Positions 37,161 to 45,627 of a stretch of 64,000 nucleotides of DNA are shown one piece after another. This DNA is from an uncultured Pelagibacteraceae bacterium. Lineage in GTDB: Bacteria; Pseudomonadota; Alphaproteobacteria; Pelagibacterales; Pelagibacteraceae. Under the pieces are notes generated by a model, which worked only from the letters and a program-made list of their open reading frames with translations, was not told where the DNA came from and made no database searches. Both the position numbers and the translations under genes were made by a program. Location of the stretch: NCBI GenBank assembly GCA_902582385.1, contig CACHRX010000003.1, positions 1 through 64,000 on the forward strand, written 5' to 3'. How positions within the stretch are numbered: position 1 is the first letter of the stretch; each line of letters starts with the position of its first letter.

Positions 37161-37871
37161 TTAAGAAAGTTTTGATCTTCCACCATCTACTGCAATTATT
37201 TGCCCTGTGACCCAAGAACTATCTTTAGTAATAAGAAACTTTGCTAGTGAGGCAGAATCTTTTCCCTCACCCAATCTTTTAAGTGGATGAGCTTTTGCTA
37301 TACCATCAGCTAGAGCTTTATTTTTTAACATTGGTTCAGCAATTTTAGAATGTGTCAGACTAGGAGCTATACAATTAACTCTGATGTTTGGTGCAAATTC
37401 AGCTGCTAAAGAAACAGTTAAACCTTCAACCGCAGCTTTTGCAGAAGCTATTATAGCGTGATTAGTAAATCCTCTTTGAGCAGCGACTGTAGAAAATAAA
37501 ACCACTGATCCTTTATTTTTTTTTAAACTTTCCTGGTATCCTTTTATTACTTCAACTGCAGAATAAAGATTTAGTTTCATACATTTATTAAAATCTTGCT
37601 CTGTAACCATTCTCAAAGGTTTTAAATCGATTGAACCTACACAATAAGCAACTCCCATTGTTTCAGGGACATCGCTTTTTACTTTATCAACAAATCCATC
37701 CTCTAAAACATCAGCCACTGTAGATGTACAACCGAGTTTGTCAGAAATATTTTTAAGTTCACCTTCATTTCTTGCAACTAAATGGACACTGTTTCCTGAA
37801 CTTATTAATTGCTCTGCCAAACTAGATCCGATTGAACCTGTCGCACCAAAAACAATATATTTTTCTGACAT
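37161..37871 (-). CDS. Short-chain dehydrogenase/reductase
   Basis: The 236 aa protein is a classical SDR. The nucleotide-binding loop GATGSIGSSLAEQL lies at residues about 8-21. The usual active-site pattern Y-x3-K is changed: after the catalytic serine region (VLFSTVAAQRG) the sequence runs HAIIASAKAAVEGLTVSLA, so the position expected for Tyr is Ile or Ala while the Lys is kept. VTGQIIAVDGG is the normal C-terminal motif. It is divergent from the cryptochrome-like gene across only 27 bp. Substrate unknown; the missing Tyr makes activity uncertain. Confidence 0.88.
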   Translation of the reverse strand: MSEKYIVFGATGSIGSSLAEQLISSGNSVHLVARNEGELKNISDKLGCTSTVADVLEDGFVDKVKSDVPETMGVAYCVGSIDLKPLRMVTEQDFNKCMKLNLYSAVEVIKGYQESLKKNKGSVVLFSTVAAQRGFTNHAIIASAKAAVEGLTVSLAAEFAPNIRVNCIAPSLTHSKIAEPMLKNKALADGIAKAHPLKRLGEGKDSASLAKFLITKDSSWVTGQIIAVDGGRSKLS

Positions 37872-37898
37872 AAAAAATTTTATTAGTTATATTTAATT

Positions 37899-39389
37899 AT
37901 GAAGTTATTTTTTATACTTGGAAATCAATTATTTCCACCAAAATACCTCGACCGCTTCAAAAAAGACCATCTATTTTTCATGGCTGAAGATTACGAATTA
38001 TGTACTTATGAAAAACATCATAAACAAAAGATACTTCTTTTCTTATCTTCAATGCGTTCACATGCTGAAAGTTTAAAAAAAGATAAATTTAAGTTAGAAT
38101 ATATTAAAATTGAAGATAAAGAATTCAGAGATGATTATTTAAAGAAATTAAAGAAAGTCATAATTTCAAAAAAAATAAAAGAAATTTCAAGCTTTGAGAT
38201 TGAGGATAAATTTTTTGAAAAAAAAATAAATCAATTTATTAAAAAAGAAAAAATAAATTGGAATATTATACAAACTCCAATGTTTTTAAATTCAAGAGAA
38301 GAATTTAAACATTATTTATCTAAATCAAAAAAACCCTTTATGACAACCTTTTATAAGGATGTCAGAAAAAAATCAGGAATATTAATGGGTTCAGATGGAA
38401 ACCCAATAGGAGGTAAATGGAGCTTTGATGAGGATAACAGAAATAAATTACCAAAAAATATTTCTATTCCAAAATTTCCAAAAATTAATGAAACAAACCA
38501 CACAAAAAAATTAAAACCAATTATTGAAAAATTATTTAAGGATCATCCTGGTACAACAAACAATTTTTGGCATGCAACAGAATATAACGATGTCATTAAG
38601 CTTTTAAATTTTTTTATAAAAGAAAAATCAAATTTATTTGGTGATTATGAAGATGCAGTTGATCAAAAAGATAATATCTTATTTCATAGTGCTTTAAGTC
38701 CTTATATCAACTTAGGTTTAATAACGCCTGAGTTAATCATAAAAAAAGTTCTTGACTTTCATAAAAGTAAAAAAATTAAATTAAATTCTTTAGAGGGTTA
38801 CATACGTCAAGTAATTGGTTGGAGAGAATTTATGAGAGGAATTTACCAGAGTTACTCAAATGAAATGGAAACTGGAAATTTTTTTAAACAAAATAGAAAA
38901 ATGAAAAAATCTTGGTATGATGGAACAACTGGTTTACCACCACTCGATTATGCAATCAAAAATGCTCTTAATCATGGATGGTCCCATCACATTGAAAGAT
39001 TAATGATCTTATCCAACATCATGAATCTTTGTGAGATAAAACCAACTGTTGTTTACAAGTGGTTTATGGAGATGTTTGTAGACTCCGCCGACTGGGTAAT
39101 GGTGCCAAATGTTTATGGAATGGGGTTGTTTAGTGATGGAGGAATATTTGCTACGAAACCGTATATTTGTGGATCAAGCTACTTTATGAAAATGATGGAT
39201 TTTAAAAAAGGTGATTGGTGCAACATAATGGATGGTTTGTATTGGAGATTTATTGATCGAAATAGAAAATTTTTTTTGAAAAATCCTAGGCTATCCATGA
39301 TGGTTAGAATATTCGATAAAATGAAAACTGATAGAAAAAAATTAATTCTTCCAGCTGCAGAAAAATTTATTAAACAAAATACACTTTAG
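37899..39389 (+). CDS. Photolyase/cryptochrome-related protein (FeS-BCP/DPRP family)
   Basis: This 496 aa protein fits the deoxyribodipyrimidine photolyase-related family that contains PhrB and CryB: flavin enzymes for (6-4) photolesion repair or light sensing. The N-terminal antenna domain ([22 protein letters not shown]) is followed by the FAD domain with [48 protein letters not shown] and DGLYWRFI. Of the four cysteines that bind the 4Fe-4S cluster in PhrB, only the last has an apparent counterpart (Cys441); Cys378 and Cys424 lie elsewhere. It starts a six-gene overlapping operon. Confidence 0.9.
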   Translation: MKLFFILGNQLFPPKYLDRFKKDHLFFMAEDYELCTYEKHHKQKILLFLSSMRSHAESLKKDKFKLEYIKIEDKEFRDDYLKKLKKVIISKKIKEISSFEIEDKFFEKKINQFIKKEKINWNIIQTPMFLNSREEFKHYLSKSKKPFMTTFYKDVRKKSGILMGSDGNPIGGKWSFDEDNRNKLPKNISIPKFPKINETNHTKKLKPIIEKLFKDHPGTTNNFWHATEYNDVIKLLNFFIKEKSNLFGDYEDAVDQKDNILFHSALSPYINLGLITPELIIKKVLDFHKSKKIKLNSLEGYIRQVIGWREFMRGIYQSYSNEMETGNFFKQNRKMKKSWYDGTTGLPPLDYAIKNALNHGWSHHIERLMILSNIMNLCEIKPTVVYKWFMEMFVDSADWVMVPNVYGMGLFSDGGIFATKPYICGSSYFMKMMDFKKGDWCNIMDGLYWRFIDRNRKFFLKNPRLSMMVRIFDKMKTDRKKLILPAAEKFIKQNTL

Positions 39390-39520
39390 TGAAAAAAGAA
39401 AATCTTCCCTCTAAAATCTGCATTATTTGTAAAAGACCTTTTACTTGGCGAAAAAAATGGAAGTTAAATTGGGAAAAAGTTAGGTATTGCTCAAAAAGAT
39501 GTTCTAGCAAAAAAATATGA
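39389..39520 (+). CDS. DUF2256 zinc-ribbon-like small protein
   Basis: This 43-residue gene begins at GTG overlapping the last base of the photolyase-like stop codon and ends in an ATGA overlap with the next gene. The protein has CIICKRPF (residues 11-18) and YCSKRCS (33-39), giving a C-x2-C plus C-x3-C metal site, with a basic tryptophan-rich centre. This is the pattern of DUF2256, a short family often encoded beside cryptochrome/photolyase genes. Zinc binding is likely but inferred; function is unknown. Confidence 0.85.
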   Translation: MKKENLPSKICIICKRPFTWRKKWKLNWEKVRYCSKRCSSKKI

Positions 39521-40050
39521 ATTTAGGAAAATATAAATGGAAAAGTAGAATTTTACTTGTTTCTACCCCAAATTATAAGGATAAAATTTATCTAGAGGCG
39601 AAAAAAATATATCAAGATAAAATAAAAGATTTTCATAAAAGATATGTAAAATTGATTTGCAAAATTAACAATAAGGAAAAATCTTCTATTGATCTAATTG
39701 GTTTTGATGGAAAATCTAAAAAGATGATGGATAAACTTAATTATAAAATAGTGTTTAAAATCATAGACAAAATGCCACTAAGTAAAAAATCCAGACCTAT
39801 TAATTTATCGCTTTACTCAGATTACAATCCAAAAACCACTACTCAAGGTTTGGGGTTTAAAAATAAGGAAAAAGCTCTTTATACAATTAAAAATATTAAA
39901 AATCGTTCAATTAAGTATCAGGTGAATGTCATCGCAACCATGCTGGGTAGAGCAAAGAACCATCCTAATAAAACTGGGGATATGGAGGATGCTATAAAAA
40001 TATTTAGTGATTGGATGAAAAAATATAAAAATAAAAAAAATGAAAATTAA
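39517..40050 (+). CDS. Two-domain protein: DUF4174-like N-terminus plus unrecognised C-terminus
   Basis: The 177 aa protein begins with [20 protein letters not shown], a good fit to DUF4174, a thioredoxin-like-fold family of unknown function. The usual CxxC is absent. From about residue 95 a second part ([22 protein letters not shown], then [24 protein letters not shown]) looks like a separate conserved module that I cannot name. It shares ATGA with the DUF2256 gene and overlaps the next gene by 11 bp. Cytosolic; no signal peptide. Confidence 0.7.
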   Translation: MNLGKYKWKSRILLVSTPNYKDKIYLEAKKIYQDKIKDFHKRYVKLICKINNKEKSSIDLIGFDGKSKKMMDKLNYKIVFKIIDKMPLSKKSRPINLSLYSDYNPKTTTQGLGFKNKEKALYTIKNIKNRSIKYQVNVIATMLGRAKNHPNKTGDMEDAIKIFSDWMKKYKNKKNEN

Positions 40051-41482
40051 AATAAACAAATTTTTAACAAAAATAGTAGTTTTATTTTTTCTATTTACCC
40101 CAAATGGTTTATATGCTGATTTTTTTGAGGATATTACAAACCAAATTGTTGATAATCCCAAAAGACTTAGTTACGGAGTTTCTGTAACGGACGTAAATCA
40201 AGATGGAAATTTTGATTTTGTAGTCACAGGTTTTGGTTATCTTAATCTAGCTTTATCTTACGAAGACGGAAAATTAATTAATATTGTAAAACAAAAAAAA
40301 TTTACAGACGAGTATAGAAGAACAATTGGTGTAGCTGCATGCGATATAGATAAAGATGGATATGAAGAAATATATTTTCTTAACACTGATACTTATAGTG
40401 GTACAAAAAAATATTCAGATAGATTTATAGATTTAGTAAAAGATGAATATATAGATTTATTTGAAATCGAAAAAAACAAGAGAGACCTTAATCTAACAGC
40501 CGGCAGGTCAGTTGTCTGTGTCGACAGAAAAGGTGATGGAAATTACGGGGTTTATGTTGCTAATTACGGAGGACCAACAAGGTTTTATGAATATACTGAT
40601 GACATAATAGCCGATAAATCTGTACAACTAAATCTTGCAAAGATTACCGGTGGTCGAGCAGTCGTAGCTGGACATATTATTTCTGATAAGATTGATGTGT
40701 TTGCTGCTAATGAGAGAGGAGCAAATTTTCTTTATAAAAATAATAATGGAAATTTTGATGATGTAGCATTTGATTATAGAGTAGATGATGCAATCCAAAA
40801 TGGGAGAGGGACAGCTTTATCAGACATATATTACCGAGGTAGATTGGATATTTTAAGTGGTAATTGGCTTGGATATCACAGAGCTTGGGTTTTGGAAAAT
40901 AATGAATTTAAAGACATTGGAAATAAAGATTTTGATGAACCCTCTAGAATCAGAACAATTATTTCTGCAGATTTTGATAATGATGGTTTTGATGAAGTTT
41001 TCATGAATAATATAGCAGAACCAAATAAGTTATTTCGTATTAAAGATAATGGAAAATTTGAGCAGATAAATTTTAAACTAGGACTCGAAGCTAATGGATA
41101 TGGAACTGGGGCTGCAGTCGCGGATATAGATAATGATGGAATTTTAGAATTATTAGTTTCTCGTGGTGAAAGTAAAGCACAAACATTAACTTTGTATAAA
41201 GCAAAAGTTAATAAAGGAAGTAAATACTTAAGGATTAAACCATTAAATAAATATGGTGCGCCAGCAAGAGGAGCCACTGTTACCTTAATAACTAATCAAA
41301 GAAAACACTCAAAAACAATTGATGCAGGATCCGGTTACTTATGCCAAATGGAGCCTGTGGCACATTACGGAATTAGAAAAAAAGAAAAAAATTTTAAAGT
41401 AGAAATTAGATGGACAAATGGAAGTAAAGAAATGATTGATATAAAGAGACTAAACCAAACAATTATTATAAGGCAGAAATGA
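40040..41482 (+). CDS. Secreted FG-GAP/VCBS repeat protein with ASPIC/UnbV domain
   Basis: This 480 aa protein has a signal peptide (residues 1-26, cleavage after YA) and a beta-propeller of FG-GAP repeats with Ca2+ loops: DVNQDGNFDFV, DIDKDGYEEIYF, DFDNDGFDEVFM and DIDNDGILELLV. A C-terminal ASPIC/UnbV domain follows (about 395-478; LRIKPLNKYGAPARGATV, then GSGYLCQMEP). It resembles CRTAC1-type proteins. The role is unknown; adhesion or extracellular binding is a common guess. It overlaps its neighbours by 11 and 4 bp. Confidence 0.85.
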   Translation: MKIKINKFLTKIVVLFFLFTPNGLYADFFEDITNQIVDNPKRLSYGVSVTDVNQDGNFDFVVTGFGYLNLALSYEDGKLINIVKQKKFTDEYRRTIGVAACDIDKDGYEEIYFLNTDTYSGTKKYSDRFIDLVKDEYIDLFEIEKNKRDLNLTAGRSVVCVDRKGDGNYGVYVANYGGPTRFYEYTDDIIADKSVQLNLAKITGGRAVVAGHIISDKIDVFAANERGANFLYKNNNGNFDDVAFDYRVDDAIQNGRGTALSDIYYRGRLDILSGNWLGYHRAWVLENNEFKDIGNKDFDEPSRIRTIISADFDNDGFDEVFMNNIAEPNKLFRIKDNGKFEQINFKLGLEANGYGTGAAVADIDNDGILELLVSRGESKAQTLTLYKAKVNKGSKYLRIKPLNKYGAPARGATVTLITNQRKHSKTIDAGSGYLCQMEPVAHYGIRKKEKNFKVEIRWTNGSKEMIDIKRLNQTIIIRQK

Positions 41483-42168
41483 AAAAAACATTTAATATAT
41501 TTTTAATTGTATTTTTAATATCATTTCAGTTTAAGTCGTTTGCTGGAGAAAAAAATTATCACAAGGAGCTTATTACTGATTGGTCTAGAATATTCCCAGA
41601 TAAAAATAGAAATGCTGCAGGACCAAAATTTTTTAAATACATCATAGATAAAAAAATTACTTACAAAGACTTTGTTGAATTTAACAAATTATATTGTGCA
41701 GTTTCTGGATCTTTAATTGACCCAAATAGTGACTCAGAGTTCTTATTTATAAAAGAAAGTAAAACGAGCAAAAAAATTTGTGGAAACTATTATAGGTGTT
41801 GTGTTCCATGTTCGTGTGATCTTATGAAGTATTCTGAAGCCCAAAAGATGAAACATAAATTTGAGGATGGTTTTAAAGAATTCTACGTTTTGACAATAAA
41901 AAATCCTTGTTCTAAAAAAGATTTTCCCAATAGAGTAAATAAAGATTATTTTTGTAATGGTGAAAAAATCAACAAATCAGAAGTGTATAGTCTTAACGAT
42001 CGAATAGTAATAGGTTTATTGCACAATGGGAAAAATTGTGCGAAAGATGAGATAGACTTTGTTAAAAGTCATCAAGTGACTGGTAGATATTGTGAGTTGA
42101 GAAATAATACACCTTTAGAAAATTTAGATGCTGGAATGGGTGATATTTTTATAAAACTTGCAAGATAG
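41479..42168 (+). CDS. Secreted cysteine-rich protein, hypothetical
   Basis: I do not recognise this 229 aa protein. A signal peptide covers about residues 1-22 (cleavage near SFA). The mature part has ten cysteines, including a dense YRCCVPCSCDL cluster near residue 111, with others in LYCAV, KICGN, NPCSK, YFCNG, KNCAK and RYCEL. Disulfides or metal binding in the periplasm are plausible. It overlaps the UnbV-domain gene by 4 bp and is followed by a small membrane protein after 6 bp, so these three probably act together. Confidence 0.75.
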   Translation: MKKTFNIFLIVFLISFQFKSFAGEKNYHKELITDWSRIFPDKNRNAAGPKFFKYIIDKKITYKDFVEFNKLYCAVSGSLIDPNSDSEFLFIKESKTSKKICGNYYRCCVPCSCDLMKYSEAQKMKHKFEDGFKEFYVLTIKNPCSKKDFPNRVNKDYFCNGEKINKSEVYSLNDRIVIGLLHNGKNCAKDEIDFVKSHQVTGRYCELRNNTPLENLDAGMGDIFIKLAR

Positions 42169-42174
42169 ATAAAT

Positions 42175-42396
42175 ATGAATAATAAAATTTTTGAATGGGC
42201 AGGAGTTATTACGGCAATATTATATTCATTATTTGTAGCTATGAATATTGGTATAGAGTTCTTTGGTTTTTGTTTATTACTTATATCTGCAATCTTAATT
42301 GGAATTTGGGCTTATAGGGGTGGTCACAGAGGAATATTATTTTTACAATTCTTTTATGCGACGGCTGGAATTATCGGAATGTTTAGGTGGTTTTAA
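42175..42396 (+). CDS. Small membrane protein, hypothetical
   Basis: The 73 aa protein is almost wholly hydrophobic, with two to three membrane helices and a central AYRGGHRGILFLQFFYATAGI stretch carrying the only strongly polar residues. It is the last gene of the six-gene operon beginning at 37899. Its stop overlaps the convergent photolyase-like gene by 4 bp (TTAA). No family is recognised. Confidence 0.7.
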   Translation: MNNKIFEWAGVITAILYSLFVAMNIGIEFFGFCLLLISAILIGIWAYRGGHRGILFLQFFYATAGIIGMFRWF

Positions 42397-43535
42397 TTAA
42401 AAGTTGTAATTATTTTTGGAATATAATTTTTAAAATTAAAAAAACCTTTATTACAATATTGCCAAGAAAATTGGTCTAATTTTCTATAAAGAAATTCTAT
42501 TTTTAAATTATTTGTATTTATAAAGTCTAGGTTTTCACCAACTGTAGGATATAAACCATAAGAAGTTTCATTAATATTTTGTATATCACTCAAATTTATA
42601 ATTTCAGTATTGATTGATTTTTCTTCTAATCTCTTTTTTTGATCTTCAATTAATTGTGACTTGAATTTTATTAATTTTTCACTGAGCTTTATGGTTCGAT
42701 TTTCATTTTTGTTAGAGATTAAAAAAACCTTTTTAAATTTTTGATCTTTAAAATCACCTATTTCAAAAGACAAATTATTCTCAAAAATAAGAAGATTTTT
42801 TTCTTCAAGATTTTGTGGATTGTTAAACTCCAATTTAGATGCAGCATAAGTTTTATTGCTTGTTTTTGGGGGAGCATTTTCATTAAGTTTAATATTATTA
42901 AATCTGTTGTTAGTAAATTTTTTAATGTTCCATTCACTAGCTAGATAATTTTTTCCTTGTGTTTGAATCCCAGCAACCCATCTCCATCCTAAAGTATTGG
43001 ATGCAGCATCTCCATCATAAAGATGTTTCATAAAAAACTCTGCACCTAATTGCCAAGGTAAATCCAAAGTAAAAATCCAGATGCTTGCAAACCACATTCT
43101 AACGTGATTGTGTAAATAATTAGTTTCTTTTAATTCTTTTACCCATTCATTAAAACATTTGATGTTTGTATTACCTTCAATAGCATTTTTATAATTGGGG
43201 TTGTCTTTTAATTCTTCACGAATTTTTTTTAATTCATTTAAATAATCAGTCCAAACATTAGGTCTTAACTCTAACCAACCCTTCCAATATGTTCGCCATA
43301 AAACTTCTTGAATGAATTTTTCATTTTTAGAGAATGAAAATTTGCTTAGTGATTTTTTGATTACTTCTAATTCCGAAATAACCCCATGAGTAATATAAGG
43401 TGAAAGGCATGAAATATTTGATCTATTGTCTGGACCATAATCAAAATTTCTTAACCTAGAATATTCAAATAAATTTTGGTCTACAAATCTATTAAGATTT
43501 TCAATAGCCGAAGCTCTTGACGTCCCAAAATTCAT
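42393..43535 (-). CDS. Photolyase FAD-domain protein without N-terminal antenna domain (possibly permuted)
   Basis: The 380 aa protein starts directly with photolyase FAD-domain elements: LSPYITHGVISELEV near residue 44, EVLWRTYWKGWLE near 77, and NHVRMWFASIWIFTLDLPWQ, DGDAASNTLGWRWVAG across about 143-190. The Rossmann-like antenna domain is absent from the front. Residues about 235-380 instead form an alternating beta/alpha region (NLLIFENN, KKVFLISN, INTEIINLSD) that could be the antenna domain moved to the C-terminus. FAD binding is likely; repair or sensing activity is unknown. It converges on the operon at 37899-42396. Confidence 0.85.
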   Translation of the reverse strand: MNFGTSRASAIENLNRFVDQNLFEYSRLRNFDYGPDNRSNISCLSPYITHGVISELEVIKKSLSKFSFSKNEKFIQEVLWRTYWKGWLELRPNVWTDYLNELKKIREELKDNPNYKNAIEGNTNIKCFNEWVKELKETNYLHNHVRMWFASIWIFTLDLPWQLGAEFFMKHLYDGDAASNTLGWRWVAGIQTQGKNYLASEWNIKKFTNNRFNNIKLNENAPPKTSNKTYAASKLEFNNPQNLEEKNLLIFENNLSFEIGDFKDQKFKKVFLISNKNENRTIKLSEKLIKFKSQLIEDQKKRLEEKSINTEIINLSDIQNINETSYGLYPTVGENLDFINTNNLKIEFLYRKLDQFSWQYCNKGFFNFKNYIPKIITTFN

Positions 43536-43540
43536 TAAGA

Positions 43541-43921
43541 TTATTTATTTTTTTTTCTTTTAAGACCTAATTTATCACTATGTCTTAATCTTAAGATAAC
43601 AATCGCGCCAGCGATGAGAACTATAGCTACTGCCTCATAAACTAATGCTGTTGGATCCATTTCTTTTCCTTGAAGAATAATAAATCGTGCAAGTGCAGTG
43701 ATCGCTATTAAAAGTGGTAAGGTTATGCTAATCGATTGTTGATCCCAAAAGACTCTAACCATTGCTAACACTTCTAAGTAAAGAAACATTAAAAGCAAAT
43801 CAGCTAAAGTTACTGACTTAACAAGGAACATTTTATTAATTTCTATTCCAACAGCAATGACAGTACTAATTAAAATAATTACCATTAATACTAACTGTAA
43901 GTTTTTAGCAATCTTCTCCAT
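43541..43921 (-). CDS. PsiE family membrane protein
   Basis: The 126 aa protein has four membrane helices and matches the phosphate-starvation-inducible PsiE family: LADLLLMFLYLEVLAMVRVFW near residues 40-60 and PLLIAITALARFIIL near 69. PsiE function is unknown. It shares its boundary base with the upstream membrane protein gene at 43921, suggesting a two-gene operon. No Pho box was identified by eye. Confidence 0.85.
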   Translation of the reverse strand: MEKIAKNLQLVLMVIILISTVIAVGIEINKMFLVKSVTLADLLLMFLYLEVLAMVRVFWDQQSISITLPLLIAITALARFIILQGKEMDPTALVYEAVAIVLIAGAIVILRLRHSDKLGLKRKKNK

Positions 43922-44379
43922 TACTTATCTTTACTAAATGGTAGCCATTTTTCAAACACTGATTTTGAGGAGCCATCGTAAGGAATTGAATAAGAGTAGG
44001 GGTTAGGACTTGTTAACACTTCAATCCCTTTTGAAAAAACAAAGATAAACACTATCACAAAAACAATGACCATTATCTTAAATGGATCAAAATTTTTTGT
44101 TTTAAAAACGCTAGCAGAACTCTGTTCAGCTCTGTGAAAATGTTTAAAAGTTGTATACACAGCAAATATCAATCCAATATGAGCTATAAAAAGACCTGCC
44201 CAACCAAATGCAAAAGTAGTGTAGGAAAATACATATAAACTAAAAACAGTAGTCCAAATAAAACTTAAGACTAACAGAATTTGCAATCTGACAGTTTTTG
44301 GAAGAGCTCTTAAATCATTTTTACTATCATCAAATAAAATGTTTGCTGCTTCTTTCATCCAATTTTTAAATGATTCCAT
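43921..44379 (-). CDS. Membrane protein, hypothetical
   Basis: The 152 aa protein has three probable membrane helices (about residues 32-52, 56-76 and 100-120) and a C-terminal periplasmic or cytosolic tail rich in Ser, Pro and Tyr. It is not recognised. It is coupled to psiE by a 1 bp overlap. The histidine-containing TTFKHFHRAEQSS loop is the only notable polar motif between helices. Confidence 0.7.
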   Translation of the reverse strand: MESFKNWMKEAANILFDDSKNDLRALPKTVRLQILLVLSFIWTTVFSLYVFSYTTFAFGWAGLFIAHIGLIFAVYTTFKHFHRAEQSSASVFKTKNFDPFKIMVIVFVIVFIFVFSKGIEVLTSPNPYSYSIPYDGSSKSVFEKWLPFSKDK

Positions 44380-44436
44380 GATTACAAGATATAGTTTCTA
44401 AAAAATTAAACAAATGATAAATTGACCTAAACCTTA

Positions 44437-45624
44437 TTAAGAACGTAGTTTTTTCTTATGAAAATTAATAAATTTTTCAACATTAGATTTATTGAATGTT
44501 TTATTTTCTTCAAATGAAACTTTTTTTAATGAGTATGCAGAACTTTTAGTTTGTCTAGAAATTATAGTAATATTTCCCTTATAAAGTTTAAGTTTAACAG
44601 TTCCATTAACTTTATTTTTTTTTAAATCGACAATTTTTTGGAGTTTAAATCTTTCTTTTGAATACCAATAACCGTTATAGATAAGCTCAGCATATCTTGA
44701 CATTATATTTTCTTTTTTATGCATTGTTTCTTTATCTAAAGTAACAGACTCTATTGATCTATGAGCATGAATTAACAAAGTTCCTCCAGGAGTTTCATAA
44801 ACTCCTCTTGACTTAATTCCTAAAAATCTATTTTCAACAAGATCAACTCTACCTATTCCATTTTTCCCAGCTAATTGATTAAGTTTTTCAAGCAACTTTG
44901 CTGGAGTAAATTTTTTTCCATTAACCTCTATTGGATCACCGTTTCTAAAACTAATTGAAATAAATGTCGGTTTATTTGGTGCTTTTTCTGGTGAAACGGT
45001 TCTTTGAAAAATCAATTCTGGTGCAGAGTTTTTTGGGTTTTCTAAAACCTTACCCTCAGTTGAAGTATGAAATAAATTATCATCTACTGAAAAAGGTGGA
45101 GCACCTTTTTTATCTTTTGGAACAGAAATTTTATTTTTTTTGGCATAATTTATTAAGTCTGTTCTTGATTTTAATTTCCATATTCTCCACGGAGCAATTA
45201 TTTTTATTTTTGGACCAAAGTAATGATAGCCAAGTTCAAATCTAACTTGATCATTCCCCTTTCCAGTTGATCCGTGAGATACAGCATATGCTTTATATTT
45301 TTTTGCAACTTTTATTTGATCTTTTGCAATAAGTGGTCTCGCTATTGAAGTTCCCAACAAATAAACCCCCTCATATACCGCATGACCTCTCAACATTGGG
45401 AAAACATAATCTTTTATAAATGTATTCTTAAGATCTTTTATAACTATATTTTTAACTCCAAGTTTTTTAGCATTTGAAATAATTTTTTTCTTATCAATTT
45501 CCTGACCAATATCTGCAGTATAACATATTACCTCTGCCTTATAATTTTCTTGAAGCCATTTAAGGATTATGGATGTGTCTAAGCCACCAGAATAAGCTAA
45601 TACAATTCTTTTTTTTGATTTCAT
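44437..45624 (-). CDS. argG: Argininosuccinate synthase
   Basis: ArgG joins citrulline and aspartate with ATP in arginine synthesis. The 395 aa begin with the ATP loop LAYSGGLDTSIILKWL (residues about 9-24). The motifs HGSTGKGNDQVRFE near 116 and KSRGVYETPGGTLL near 270 are canonical. It lies 3 bp from the IalB-like gene. argH is not in the window. Confidence 0.97.
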   Translation of the reverse strand: MKSKKRIVLAYSGGLDTSIILKWLQENYKAEVICYTADIGQEIDKKKIISNAKKLGVKNIVIKDLKNTFIKDYVFPMLRGHAVYEGVYLLGTSIARPLIAKDQIKVAKKYKAYAVSHGSTGKGNDQVRFELGYHYFGPKIKIIAPWRIWKLKSRTDLINYAKKNKISVPKDKKGAPPFSVDDNLFHTSTEGKVLENPKNSAPELIFQRTVSPEKAPNKPTFISISFRNGDPIEVNGKKFTPAKLLEKLNQLAGKNGIGRVDLVENRFLGIKSRGVYETPGGTLLIHAHRSIESVTLDKETMHKKENIMSRYAELIYNGYWYSKERFKLQKIVDLKKNKVNGTVKLKLYKGNITIISRQTKSSAYSLKKVSFEENKTFNKSNVEKFINFHKKKLRS

Positions 45625-45627
45625 TTA

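Noticed and set aside
36095-37186. Longer ATG start (37186) for the PQQ-type dehydrogenase
   Set aside because: It would put nine charged or polar residues ahead of the signal peptide and overlap the SDR gene. GTG at 37159 gives a normal leader.
40876-41277. Minus-strand 133-codon frame inside the UnbV-domain gene
   Set aside because: Shadow frame created by the repeating Asp/Asn codons of the calcium loops on the plus strand.
37899-43535. The photolyase region as a recent horizontally acquired island
   Set aside because: Base composition and codon use look like the flanks, no tRNA, integrase or repeat borders were seen, and gene packing is the same as elsewhere.
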